Of a DNA stretch of 64,000 bases, positions 48,060 to 61,300 are shown piece after piece; position 1 is the first letter of the stretch, and each line of letters opens with the position of its first letter. Source of the DNA: Plutella xylostella (taxonomy: Eukaryota; Arthropoda; Insecta; Lepidoptera; Plutellidae). Made by a program: the position numbers and the translations under genes. Below the pieces are notes generated by a model that ran no database searches, was not told where the DNA came from, and saw only the letters and a program-made list of their open reading frames with translations. The stretch covers positions 5,468,501 through 5,532,500 of the forward strand of contig NC_063998.1 of assembly GCF_932276165.1 (NCBI RefSeq), read 5' to 3'.

Positions 48060-49381
48060 CATAGTTACCTATTATGTGGATAAAAACTGTTGTTGTTACA
48101 ATAATATTAAATATTGTTACTTATATACTTTATTTTTTTATATATATTTTCTTAGCTAAATACTAGCACAGCTAGAAGGTCCTCTAGTATAATGTACTTA
48201 TAATCGCAGTTCCTACCTACGCTACAATAGTCTGTTTAGTATGGCACTTGTAGGTAGGTACTATGAGGCCTAGCGCGCATTGCGATGCGGCGAGTTGCGG
48301 CTGCGGTTTTACAACCGGCACGGCGGTTAAACCGTAAATAATCTGTAGTAAGTCACAGATTATTGTGCGGCTGTTCCGCTGCATCTGCATGTGGTTGAAC
48401 TTCTGAAGTGCGCATACCTCCACTGTGGTTCATACATCACAGATTTTTGTGGGAGCCAGCAACGATGAACGAGAAACGAGTAGAACTAGAAACTATCAGC
48501 GGGAAGCGAGTGTAGTTTTGTCGCCGGGTTGTAAGCGAGTGCGTTATTGGCATCGCACATCTACTTTCAATGCCGCACTGTATAGAAATGATGAAGCGGG
48601 CGAGTATCACTGAACGAGTTTATTTTTGAAAGCTCGTCGCTTAGCGATAAAACTAGCAATGCGAGTCGTCTCCGGCAGTGTGAACTGTCAGCGATTGTAG
48701 TTACTGTAACATTTTAGAAGTAAATTTTAATATTATGGAATATTATGAATTATCGAATCAAATTTCGTTACTGATAAATCAATTATCTCTTTTAGAACCA
48801 ATTACATAATTCTACTAAAATTTAATGAAGAAAATGCACTTAACCACTCTAAATACATAATAGTTTTCTAACGCTCGGGAATACGACCGTTGCCGAACAA
48901 TGACGAAGATTTCTATGTGCATTATCAATTTTGGGGAACTGTATTTGTATACGAATCTCTTTTATTTATTAACACGGAATGATATATCTATTATACGTTT
49001 CTTGAGCGAGAAAATAGTCGATAGTTAATCGTTTTCTAGCCGTTGGTGGGATCACTGCCTTATGCGCGCTAGCCCTAATAAATAGCAATATAAATTCCGC
49101 CAATATCATGTGTTGAGATAGGAAAAGTAGGGCAAATCAAAATCAACTTCAGTTTGATGACAGAAGGCGGTGGTCTGACATTGACAATTATTGACACTAC
49201 TTGACACTGTCATGTCAACTATGTCAAGTTGACTTGACACTTGACACCTTGACAGTTGATGTATGTGTTTTTGGTGCAATGCAGAATGCATGCAATGTTT
49301 GTTTTGTCGACCGATTTTTACTAATTTATTACGAACAATATGTATAAATAAAACAAAGCTAACTTAAAAAATAGTTGTATA
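48060..49381. other. Intergenic region, TRMU 3' end and Drosha promoter
   Basis: The left half has a possible decayed repeat (about 48235-48700), with a short inverted pair AATAATCTGT / ACAGATTATT at 48337-48365. The right end (49175-49262) has a dense cluster of TTGACA/TGTCAA words, probably at the Drosha promoter. No coding sequence is seen. Confidence 0.5.
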
Positions 49382-52300
49382 ATGTCTCATCCAGTTGATT
49401 ATAGTGTACCACCTCCATTATTGAATGTTAAGCCACCAATGACTCCGTTGCCGCTTGGTTCTATTCCAGCGACTGCATCGACGGCAACCCCGCCGCCGCC
49501 GCTGGCGCCGCCGCCGTACTCAGTGCCGCCTCCACCCCTTGCGGTTCCGTTGCCTCCACTGAACCAACCACCGCCATGCTTCCCTCCATTAAATCTTCCA
49601 CCACCCATTATCACCAGCTTTCCTCCGCCTCCAATCGAGACTGCGCCAAACACGTTCACAGCTCCTTCGGAATACTCTTATCCTGCAAGATTGATGATAA
49701 AACAGGAACTGAACATAAAACGAGAAACTCCATTCAAAGTTGAAAGAGGGTCACCAGATTGCTACAGTCAGATCTCCGAGAGAAGCAGCTCATCATACCG
49801 ACACAGCAGTGTCGCGTCTGACCGCCTCAGTGTCGTGTCTGATCGTTCTTCCTACACTCACATAGACAGAGCACATATTCCATCAACTTCTAGAGAGAGG
49901 TCAGACAGACCTTCTCACAGTAGACATGAGGAGTATATTAGGGAGAAAGAGAGAGAAAGGGAACTTTATCATAGAGCCAAAGAGAGGTATTACAGAGAAA
50001 GGCATGAAAGAAGGAGCCCAAGCCGCAGCAGCAGAGCCTATAGCCGCAGCCCATCACGGCTCAGTGAGAGGGAAAGATACTACAGGGAAAAAGATAGACA
50101 CCACTCTGACAGATATTCTCATGAAAGAAGGAAGTATGAATATGAGAGATCAAGAAGACATGAATATGATAGAAGATATGATCATGAGCACCGCAGGCAT
50201 GAGAGTAGACGTCCTGACTATGATCGAAGGGCAAGTCCTCCACACCATCGTGATTACAGGAGTCATAGTCGAAGTGTATATGAGGATAGGCGACTGAGGT
50301 CTCCCATCCGAGATCGTCGTTCACTGAGCCGGGAGTCACGTCGTGTCAGAAGCCGAAGTCGTACAAGAGCACGTTCTCCAAGATCCAGACATGACCTGGA
50401 ACCTAAAAAGCCATTGTCTGACAGGGAAAAAATATTAGAAGAATTCAGGTACCCAATTTTATTATCACTTTTATTATAATTATATTTCTTCATGAATAGT
50501 ATACTAATCCTTCCCTTTATGCTTGCTTTTCTATTCAGGAAAAACTACTGCCAAACTTCAGAAGATTTTGTGGAAAAAATGGAGCAGTGGTCCAAAGAAC
50601 ATAAAGAAGATGAAGAGGCAAGTTTTATGCTCAGTAATATAGTTTTTTAATCAGATAACACTTCATCCTTTTGAATGTTTTATTTTATTTTATTTATTTA
50701 TTAGGTTCACCAACATCAGTTACATTACACAATCGCTGTTTTAAAACTAGACTTAAAACTAAATGCACTGATAATTAAAGGTGTACACTACATGTAAAAT
50801 TAAGGCTTATTCTAAACTGACATACTTAAATGTGAGTTTGGTGAAATGCCGCACGTCTGACCTGGCCCTCAGGGTGGTCTCTTCATTAATCTTTTAGTTG
50901 GCAAGACTAGATTCTAGTACACACTATAAAAATATCTATCACTCTCAAGACACATTGCAACAGAGGACCTAGACCTAGACAAAAGAATTTTGACTCAAAA
51001 TCAATATCTTTAAACACCTATCCCAAAGTCAACATCCAAGTTCTCCAAACAAAAACAGTTTCCCTCAATAGAGGTTGATGCAAAGGTTGTCTGGCAGAGA
51101 TTGCTATAAGCACTTTTTTGTACTGTTTTTATTTTAAGATACATTTTTGATATTTTTTCGGTTTTGGTGCAAATAAACAAGAGATTTGTATTGTATTGTA
51201 ACAGAACCAGAAGATGTGGTACCGCAGTTCCCCGGCCGAGCTCTACTACAAGCCTCTGGAGGGCGGCGCCGGCGTGCAGCAGTCGCCGAAACTGGAGAAG
51301 CTCTGTGAGAGCGTGCAGAGGAGCCTCATAGACCGCGGGAGGCAGGCGCGCCCGGAGGTCGATGAACTGCCTCCGCTGAAGCCGCCTAGGGCTAAGATGT
51401 GCAAGCATAAAAGTAAGTGGTTGTTTTACTGGTTGCGCTCTTAAGACGATGACCACATATTATACCGGAAATTGGGTCTATTTGATTTTTGTTGAGGATT
51501 GAGTGAAAGATGTCTCTGCTGAAGCCGCCTAGGGTTAGACCCCCCGCAGACTGCAGACTTTTAGTCAGCCGATAGTTTGTCGGGCTCTTAATCAGTATGG
51601 AGTATCGGCCGATACATAATCGTTGAGTGTGCGCACTACCATACATCTCCATACTGATTAAGAGCCCGACCAAACTATCTGCCGACTAAAAGTCTGCAGT
51701 CTGCGGGTGGTCTTAAGATGTGCATTTGTGCATAAAAGTAAGTTGCTATAGTCAACATGCAACTTTCAAGTTTCTTGATGTGATAGCTTATGGTTATATT
51801 AAACCGATTACATGTTGGCAAAATAAATATGAACAAAAAAAAATGATGTGATACGAAACAAGACATTGGGTGACGTCACCCGATTGCCTTGCCTGCCATC
51901 TTTGCAATGCTTTCGACATAATTTTATCTTCTTGTGGGTACCTAGATTTATTTAATTTTTCGACTATAACTTTAGGATCAGCTTCGCACGGGTACAATGC
52001 TAATGCTAAATACACTACAGAAAAATTGTGATGTTATTATTAAAATATACAAAAACCTTCTTCTTATTCTATTCAAAAAACCGCATCAAAATCCGTTGTG
52101 TCCCAAGTAGCAAAAATATGTGCAATAAAGGTAACGGCCACGTTCCTGTTTTGCTAATATGTGCTGTAAAAGTCCCGTAATTAGTCGAATAATGGTCACG
52201 GCAGCGCTGTCTCGAAAATTACTTTTTCCCCACTATTTAGCTGAATTTTAGTCACACTGTTGCAGAAAAATATATGGAAGAAAATCTGTGGATTATTGTG

Positions 52301-55300
52301 ACTGATCTATCGTAATGACTGATTACAAAAGCATAAAGGTAAGTAAGTCTCCATTAATAACTAAATGAGTTATTACTAGTGCAATTTCTATTGTTGCATT
52401 TTACACATTCGTATACGAAAAATCTTAGGCGCATTTAACTTTATCGATAAAGTAATAGGAATTCTTTAACATATGTTTAAGGGCTACGTTAAATCTTTCT
52501 TAAAAAATAGTAAATATGGTCAAAATTAATTAAATAAATTATAAAAATAAAATAATAGCCATGTTTGTTCGTATATCGCTATTACAGCACTATTAATCGA
52601 TTTTTGATGCAATAATAGTTACAATGTTGCACTAATAGCAAAACAAGCAGCCATCATTAAATAAATTTAGGGTTCCTCAATGCAAAATCCTTAGCTTGAC
52701 TAACCCGAGTTGGGGTGAATGTCATTTGATGTATTTTATTAAATGTAATTAATTAACGATTGGTTCATATTTGCTTCATTTCATACTTAATGATAAATTA
52801 GCAACTATATAATTATAAAAAAAACTTCATTTTCTTCACACGATGAAAAATTTATTACATTGATTTTCAGAATAGAATATAGCAAACATTTAAAAGTGAT
52901 TGATTGATTGCAAAGCAAGCAAGTATACAACTTGAATAAAGCAGAAAAGATACTAATCACGCTTTTTTTCCAGAATGGTTTTCAAGATTGTGCAGACAAT
53001 TGAGAAGGGAGGATATGTTTTATGGACCGAGACACCAGGCCCACGATTTCTTCAGTTGTTTTCTGTGGAACAACGGAACCACTTGACGTTTCGGCCATCG
53101 CACTTGACGAATTTTGAGACAAATAATTTGTTTGAACCTTAGTTTGAATTTTTCCGTATCTTTGTTTTAATTTTCTTTTTTAATTTCCATGACTTGTAAT
53201 CCATTTTATCACGTAATAAAAAATGAATGTGCAATGGAATTATTTATTTGCTTGTCACATTAAAATACTATAAACTGTATAAACGTAACCAAAATGCTGT
53301 TACTGAATTATTTATCGAATTAATGTGCCATAAGAGCATTTCAAATAGTATGTGAGCTATTACAGTTATTTGAAAGCTTTTATTCGAAATGTCGATTAAT
53401 GAAGCTATGAGAGTTACAATGATGCAGTATAGTAAAATAAAATCTTTTATTCAGCAAATTAGATCCAAATAATACAATGATGAGTAATAGTTCTATAATA
53501 GCAACCTGAACAATCAATAAGCGAATTAATAACTCTTACAGCTCTCTTTCAGCACTAATGTGTGCGTTAAATAAAATAAAGCAGCTTTTATAGAAATGTC
53601 GAATAAACGGGCTATATAGGTCGAATATAGGTCGAGTAGATGTGTATTCGACATTGTTACAGCGCAAATTAGATAAAAGCGCTTATTAATAGCTGTACCA
53701 CTTTTATGGCACAATCTAGTAAAATTTCAGCCATTAATCAATACTTATTCGATTTTAAGTGCTATAAATGGGCCCTTATTCGACCATTTTGCTTGTTGGG
53801 GTAGTTTTAAAGATTTTAGCATAAAAAGGGACAAAGAAAGTGACTTTGTTTTATGCTATGTAGTGACAGTGACGAGGCGTTTTATTAATTTGACAGAGAT
53901 GTCTGTTGATGCTGTGGCGACATCTATAATGAATACGCGCAAGCATAGAAGTCAAGATATAGATCCAGCAAAGAGATAACAAGGACGACCAACAGATGGC
54001 ATGGAAGAGTGAAAGCAAAAATACCAAATCCTACATCGCGGTATCTAAGAATTACAGCTACTCAGTATATATACAGAATCCCGACATGTAACCGTCGGGC
54101 AGTTGCCCACCAAGCTAAACCGCCCAGCTTGGTCGGAGGATCCTCCCTTTTCAATGGAGGAGTGGCAACACCTTCGCTCCTCCATATTGGTGACCCCTAC
54201 AACCTGAACACGACCTGATGATGACCATGCAGAACAGCAGCAGCAGAACATCTTCCACCATGTCGATGACCTCACAGACGATCAGCAGACCTTCCAGCAG
54301 CTACAAGATGAAGTCCAGCAGTACCATCACCCCCACAGCATCCTTCAGCAGCCACCCGAGTCAACCAGCTTGCAGATTCCATGGGCACCGTGACCACCAG
54401 CTTGCAGCGGAAATGCGCGAGCCTGGTCACACCCTCGAGCAGACAGACTGCAGCGACCTTGCAGTGCACTTCGGCCAGCCGTAGCAGCGTCGGTCCAGGG
54501 TCCACCTCTCCTGGTCGAAGAAGCATTGGGGCAACGCACCGGAACAGTCGTAGCAGAGCGATCCTTGCAGTCCACTTCAAGCCGGTACGATCGAGCGGCA
54601 ACTCTCCCGATTGAAGCTGGATTGGGGACATCGCCACGCGCCTAACCATGCACTACTCTTCAAGCCGGTACGATCGAGCGTCAACTCTCCCGGTTGAAGA
54701 CGAAGTGGGGTTACGGCGAATGAAGACCGCAGATAGTCCTGAAAGGTGGACTAGCGGCAATCTGGCCTGGTGAACAAGACGTATCAGAAGCACTGAAGAA
54801 TATCGACCTATGGTCTCGGGGGGGAGTGATGTGGCGACATCTATAATGAATACGCGCAAGCATAGAAGTCAAGATATAGATCCAGCAAAGAGATAACAAG
54901 GACGACCAACAGATGGCATGGAAGAGTGAAAGCAAAAATACCAAATCCTACATCGCGGTATCTAAGAATTACAGCTACTCAGTATATATACAGAATCCCG
55001 ACATGTAACCGTCGGGCAGTTGCCCACCAAGCTAAACCGCCCAGCTTGGTCGGAGGATCCTCCCTTTTCAATGGAGGAGTGGCAACACCTTCGCTCCTCC
55101 ATAATGCCATACCATACCATAATATTATAACTATAATTTTCCCGCATCTAAACCACTACCCACCTTCCAGCTGACGACAACAGCTCATCCGAGTCGTCCT
55201 CATCCGAAGTGGACGAGTGCCTGGACGAGGACGGGCTGCAGGGCTACACGGACCGCATCATGCTGGAGCTGCAGCGCAAGCAGAGCCACCCGAGGAGGCT

Positions 55301-58300
55301 GCATCCGGAGATGTGGTGAGTTGTAGGCTCTGTGGTGGGGGGAATAGGGAGGGTTTTGGAGGGATAACTTGGTGGAGGGTGATTTAGTTTTGACTATGGT
55401 TAGATGGTTTATTAATGAGGTACCCGATAGTCGTTGCATGACAAACACCAAGGAGAAAAGCTTCACGGGGAGTCCTTTGTCCAGCCATGGCTAATAATGA
55501 TATAATCCATAAGGGCTTACCAACTGCAGTGCTAGCGTACCCACGGCTGTAATCTCCTAAAGGAGTTGACTAGTTCATGCCACTTTTCGCAGTACAATTC
55601 TACAAACATAGATTGCGACCTCTATAGTCCTTTTGAAATGTGTACAATGTAGGAACACATCTAGAACCTAGATATGCCGGTTTCTAGCTTTCCCTCTAAA
55701 TCGCTTCAGCTCATGAACATAACATTGTATTTCTCACATACCTACTTTTCTATTGTCTTTCTAAACTTCTGTATTTTCTCCCAGGTTCAACCTAACCGGT
55801 GAGATGAACGGCGGCCCGCTCTGCCGCTGCAGCGCGCGCGCGCGGCGACACGGCATGAGACACGGGGTTTATGCCGGCGAGCAGGCCTTCCCGAGATGCA
55901 CGCCCACTACTAGCAACATAGACAAGCTGTATCATTACCGGTGAGTCAGGGAAGCGAGAGATCCTACTAATACCTACACTCGCTAGGAAATTAAAAAGGT
56001 CCAGTGACATATGGAACGGCCATGGCAGAAAGGGGAAAGATTTTGAGTAGCTATGGATGTTTCTTACTTTTTCACGGGAAAACGACTGGAGGGATTTTGA
56101 TGAAATTTGGTATGTAGGACGATGACTAGGCTAGGCATAGAATTCCAATGGGAAAGCTAAGGCGACACGGCTTGCGACACTACTAGCAATATCGACAAGC
56201 TGTATCATTACCGGTGAGTGGCCTTCCCGCGCTGCACGCCCACTACTAGCAACATAGACAAGCTGTATCATTACCGGTGAGTCAAATTCAACAAAAAATA
56301 CGTCCTTTTTTAAAATTAGGTATAAGGAAATGAGTCCTCACCTCACTAATCGTATAGGTAAGTATGAAGGGAAGCAAGAGATTCTACTCATATTATAAGC
56401 TGAAAGATTGTGAGTATGGATGTTTGTTACTTTAACGTGAAAGCGCTGGAGGGATTTTAATGAAATTTGGTACGTAGGAAGCTACCAGTCTATAATATGT
56501 TACTCCATAACATAGTATAGTCTACTTTGTATCCTGACATTCCTAATGGAAAACTATCTACTTTATATTGTAATGCAGCGTTCAAATGCTGGCTGTGACT
56601 AGGCTTTTATCACTAACGTCAGTGTTTTATTATTATTAGCAAGCAACTCGCAGTTTTTATGCACTTTTCTTTCACTCCATCAGTAAGAATAATTTAATTA
56701 TTTGTAGGTAGTTATAGAAATACTTTCAAATAATGAAATTTTCTAAATACATAATAATTTGTTCACAGAATCACAGTGTCTCCTCCGACAAACTTCCTCA
56801 TAAAAGCTCCGACCATTATCGGCCATGATGAGCACGAGTTCCTGTTCTCTGGATTCTCTATGTTCTCACACTACAAGTTGGCCAAACTACCCACTTGCAA
56901 GGTGATAAGGTTCAATATTGAATACACCATCCTGTACGAAGAAGAACCGGCGCCGCAAAACTTTACTATTCAAGAGCTGGATCTATTTGGTAAGGTGTTT
57001 TCACATTATTACACTCACGGGCAATGAAAAGGTTCCACTGAGAAAAGCAATAAAATTACTCCTAAACGGAAAAGGCTAGCTTAATGACGCCTTCTGCAAC
57101 ATTGAAGTATACATTTAGTAGAGCATCAGGATATTACCAGCTAACAAAGATAATATTTTGTTAAAATTTTAAATGAAAGGTTTGATAAGTTGGGGTCGTT
57201 TGGTGTCGGCATTTTGTGAGTGGAACTTTTTAATTACCCGTGAGTGTATATAAATTTGTTGCAAATTAAGCTCCATATTGTTAACCGAAAGTCTATTTTC
57301 AGAGGAATACCTTTTCTACGAGTTGCTGGAGTTGGTAGACTTGGATCTGGGCAAGGCGACCGGGGACAACTGTTCGCAGTTCCATTTCATGCCGCGGTTT
57401 GTGAGGTTCTTACCGGAAGGCGGGTGTGAAGTAAGTTGACAAAAAGCATAGAAATCGCATAAAACCATAGAAAGTGGGATGGCTTCAAACGAACCCTTAT
57501 CTGTCCACTACCCGCGAGCTCGCCTTCGCTTGTAATGTCTTTTCCAAATATTAAAACATTATTATGTAACCATTATGGAATCTATCAGTAATCTGTGTCT
57601 TCTATCGCAACATTCGTAAAAAAACTACATATGTATCATATTCACCACATTTTGTAACAGAGGTGAGTCATAGTGAAAGGTTATTATTTTTTTGTAGGTG
57701 CTGTCAATGTGCGAAGTCCTCAAATACTTACTGGACGAGAGTGGTCTGCTGATTCCGCCAGAAATGCTGGAAGAAGTTCATGAAATGGACCATTACACCT
57801 GGCAGAAATTTGTAGACGGAATCAAAGGTAATCTTAAAATGCCTGTATCTTTTTTTACGTAAACCTAGAAGGATGTTTTTTCACATCTTTAATTACCGGG
57901 ATACACAAGAAACAAACATACATTTCTACTAAGTAGCGTACTAACACTAGCTTGCTCTGATGCTCTCCGAGCTTAAAAAAATAAACTCGGTCATAAGGGA
58001 CCATAGATTTATGCCTCACATTTCACCGCATTCTCAAGATCTTTGGGTCTTGACAGGCAGACGTGGTTTACTTGTCTAAGAGGTAGACAGAAGGACAACA
58101 AAGTGTTCCTATTTTTCTTTTGAGCAGGGATATTTCAACCACTGAAGCTTTTAAGGTATGGAACCCTAAAAACAAACAACAACAACCAAACTCTCTCCCC
58201 AGGCATGATAGTAACCTACCCGGGCAAGAAGCCCTGCTCCGTCCGAGTGGACCAACTGGACCGCAGCCCGCCGCCCGGCGCGGCGCCGCGGCCGCGCGGC

Positions 58301-61300
58301 TACTACCCGGAGATCGTGCACTTCGGCATCCGCCCGCCGCAGCTCAGCTACGCTGGGAACCCTGAGTGAGTTGACGTAATGTTTAAGCTGAGCTGAGCGT
58401 TTTCTGGGCAATACTTTACTGGGAAGTGACGGTTCATCAACATTCGTTTGCCCAACGAACTTTTCGTCCGCACAGTTTGTTTTTTGTGGGTGGTAAAAAA
58501 AACTGTAGTCTAGCAGTTTACCCCAGATTAACCGTTTCAGACACGTATTATAAAATGACACTGGATGCTGATATTGGTTTTTAGGACACCATTCTGTGCC
58601 AGTCACTTTTTTTATCTTTGGCATACCGAAGCCTAAACACAGTTTACGCAAGACTACCCTACACTGTTACATTATCGAAATATATATTTAAATACTCATT
58701 AATTGCATTTCAGATATCAAAAGGCGTGGCGTTACTACGTGAAATACCGTCATTTGATTGCAAACATGGCGAAACCCACTCTGAAAGAGCGTCAGAAGTT
58801 AGCGGCGAAAGAGGCGAAACTTCAAGAGATGAGAACGCAGAGTAAAATGAAGCGAGATGTCACCGTCGCCATATCTTCTGAAGGGTTCCACACTACCGGC
58901 CTAATGTGTGACCTTGTACAGGTGAGAAACAAAATTATTTAAAAATATATATAGTTCCAGTTATAGTAAGTATTGAAACAATTATATGTATAAATACAAC
59001 AATAACTAATATTGATAGTAAACAATGCGTATTCAACATATATTTTATCTTTTAGAAACCCCATCAGTCGGTATTAACTTAAAACCTCTTTCACTATTGG
59101 TCTTTTACTACGATTGCAAATAAAATCTAAAAGGTTTATAAATCTACCGTCTTTCTTTCAACAGCACGCCATGCTGATCCCAGTTCTAGTCCGCCACCTG
59201 CGCTTCCACAAATCCCTGGACAGTCTAGAGAAGAACGTCGGCTACGTATTCAAACAACGGGCCTTACTACAGACGGCCCTAACTCACCCGTCCTATAGAG
59301 AGAACTTCGGGACCAATCCCGACCATGCGAGGAACAGCTTGACTAATTGCGGTATCAGGCAGCCTCAGTACGGAGACAGAAGGATTCATTATACCAGGAA
59401 GAAGGGTGAGTTGTATTTTTATATTTTTATCGACGCGACTTTTGAAAAATATAAATGAGATGCACGTTCCACCAATCATAGTGACATACGAGGGCGGGTC
59501 AATAAGTCCGTGACTTTTTGAAGAAAATACTGGTTTTTGGATAATTTTATTTTTTATTATTCAACGTAGTCTCCTTTGAGCTCTATACACCTTGTCCAAA
59601 GTTTCAGCAATTATTTTATCCCTTCCAAAAAATAAGATTTCACGAGGTCATCAAAATACCCACCTTGGCCTTCTTTGGCGCCGATTCACCCCGAGAAACC
59701 CACTGTTTAGACTGCTGTTTGGTCTCTGGTGTGTTGTGGTGGATCCACGTTTCGTCCACGGTTACAAAACGGCGCAAAAACTCGTCCGAATTTCGGTTGA
59801 ACAACGCCAAACACTCCTGCGAAGTTTTGTCATTCGATTGCGTTTGTGAGCAAACGCGGCACCCATCTTGCGGAAAGCTTTTTCATACCCAAGTGATCAT
59901 TCAAAATTGAAACCACTGATTCACGTGATATCCCTGTGGCTTCCACTATCCCTCTCACTTTCAATCTCCGATCGGCCAACACCATGTCGTGAATTTTTTC
60001 AATCATTTCAGGTGTAGAGACCTCAACTGGGTGCCATGGACGTCCGGCATCTTCCGTACTTGTACGGCCAGAACGGAATTCAGTAAATCCCTTTTTACCA
60101 TAGATATTGATGGTGCAGAGTCCCCATAATCTTTATCAAGCTTAGCCTTGGTTTCAGTGATGGTTTTTTTCCGCAAAAAATCATGCTTAGTGAGCACACG
60201 AAATTCAGGTTTTTCCATTATGTTTTTAAATCACGCGGTAGTTGCTAAGAACGGGTGTAAAACACAAACCAAGTGACGTAACTGGTCCAAATTTTGACAG
60301 ATGTCAGTTGACAGTTGCCTGTTGACAGGAGCAATGTTGTTCTTTCAGTTAAGTGGCGGGAAATTATAAAAGTCACGGACTTATTGACCCGCCCTCGTAT
60401 TATCGCAGTCGAGACAGAGCACCCAGCATCGCATCTTTATCTATTCCTAATACATAAATAACGTTGCTACGGTCGCTAAAAGGCTAGTCGCTAAGAGGCT
60501 AGTAGTAGCAAAGCATCGGATGTAGTGATGCCGTGGGCTTGGCATTACCTATCTTTGAGGAAAAGTTTGCACAACACGCCACTATAATCTAATACGGATC
60601 TTTTTAGCTAAACCAATAATTATACCCTCAACAACCTCCCATTACTCACCCAAACCCCCAATCTTTCCAGGAATCGTGACCCTCATAAACATAATGTCCC
60701 GCTTCGGCAAGCACAGCGAGACCGAGTCCGCTATCAAACACAACGAGCGGCTGGAGTTCCTCGGCGATGCCGTGGTCGAGTTCCTGTCGTCTATACACCT
60801 GTTCAAGATGTTCCCCGGGTTAGCGGAAGGGGGTCTAGCCACGTATAGAGCGGCTATTGTGCAGAACCAGCATTTGGCGCAGTTGGCTAAGGTATTTATA
60901 ATCTCTGAAAATTCGACCGATATATTAAAATTGCGTGATATTTGTCAAAGGTACCGACATAGCTCTTAAAATCTGCAAGTGGAAGTTGCTGTGGGGGAGA
61001 CAATATTGTATGCTGAAGATTCCATGTAAACGAGTTCTCCAGTGGAGGCCAAGAACAGGCAAGTGTGCCTGTACGCTGGATGAGGAAGGCTGAGAACATA
61101 GTCTTATGGCGCTCCTTGGGAGGGGAATGTCCAGCTGAAAACTATTACCGAATGGTGATGATCATAAAAGGGAAAGCAATTGATGTGAAACCGATTAAAA
61201 GTGTATTTCTGTGTCTGAAGCCATGGCTCTCTGACGTTTATTTTGAAAGTTTGTGGCCATGTTTCATATAAATTTATTAATCGTAATTCTACTGAACAAA

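Larger units (their letters stand above)
53913..55103 (+). mobile_element. Terminal-repeat retrotransposon in miniature (LTR, non-autonomous)
   Basis: Two identical 274-bp LTRs (53913-54186 and 54830-55103) start TGTGGCGACATC and end CTCCTCCATA. A primer-binding site TGGTGACCCC begins two bases after the 5' LTR (54188) and matches the 3' end of tRNA-Trp over ten bases. A purine tract (GGGGGGGAGTGA) precedes the 3' LTR. The 4-bp target duplication ATGC flanks the element (53909-53912, 55104-55107). The 643-bp interior has no gag or pol, only weak Ser/Thr-rich frames and a short internal direct repeat (TTCAAGCCGGTACGATCGAG, about 54578 and 54659). A Ty3/Gypsy parent is inferred. Confidence 0.92.

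Noticed and set aside
54218..54484. Ser/Thr-rich frame inside the LTR mini-element
   Set aside because: Low complexity, no gag or pol motif; more likely non-coding interior.
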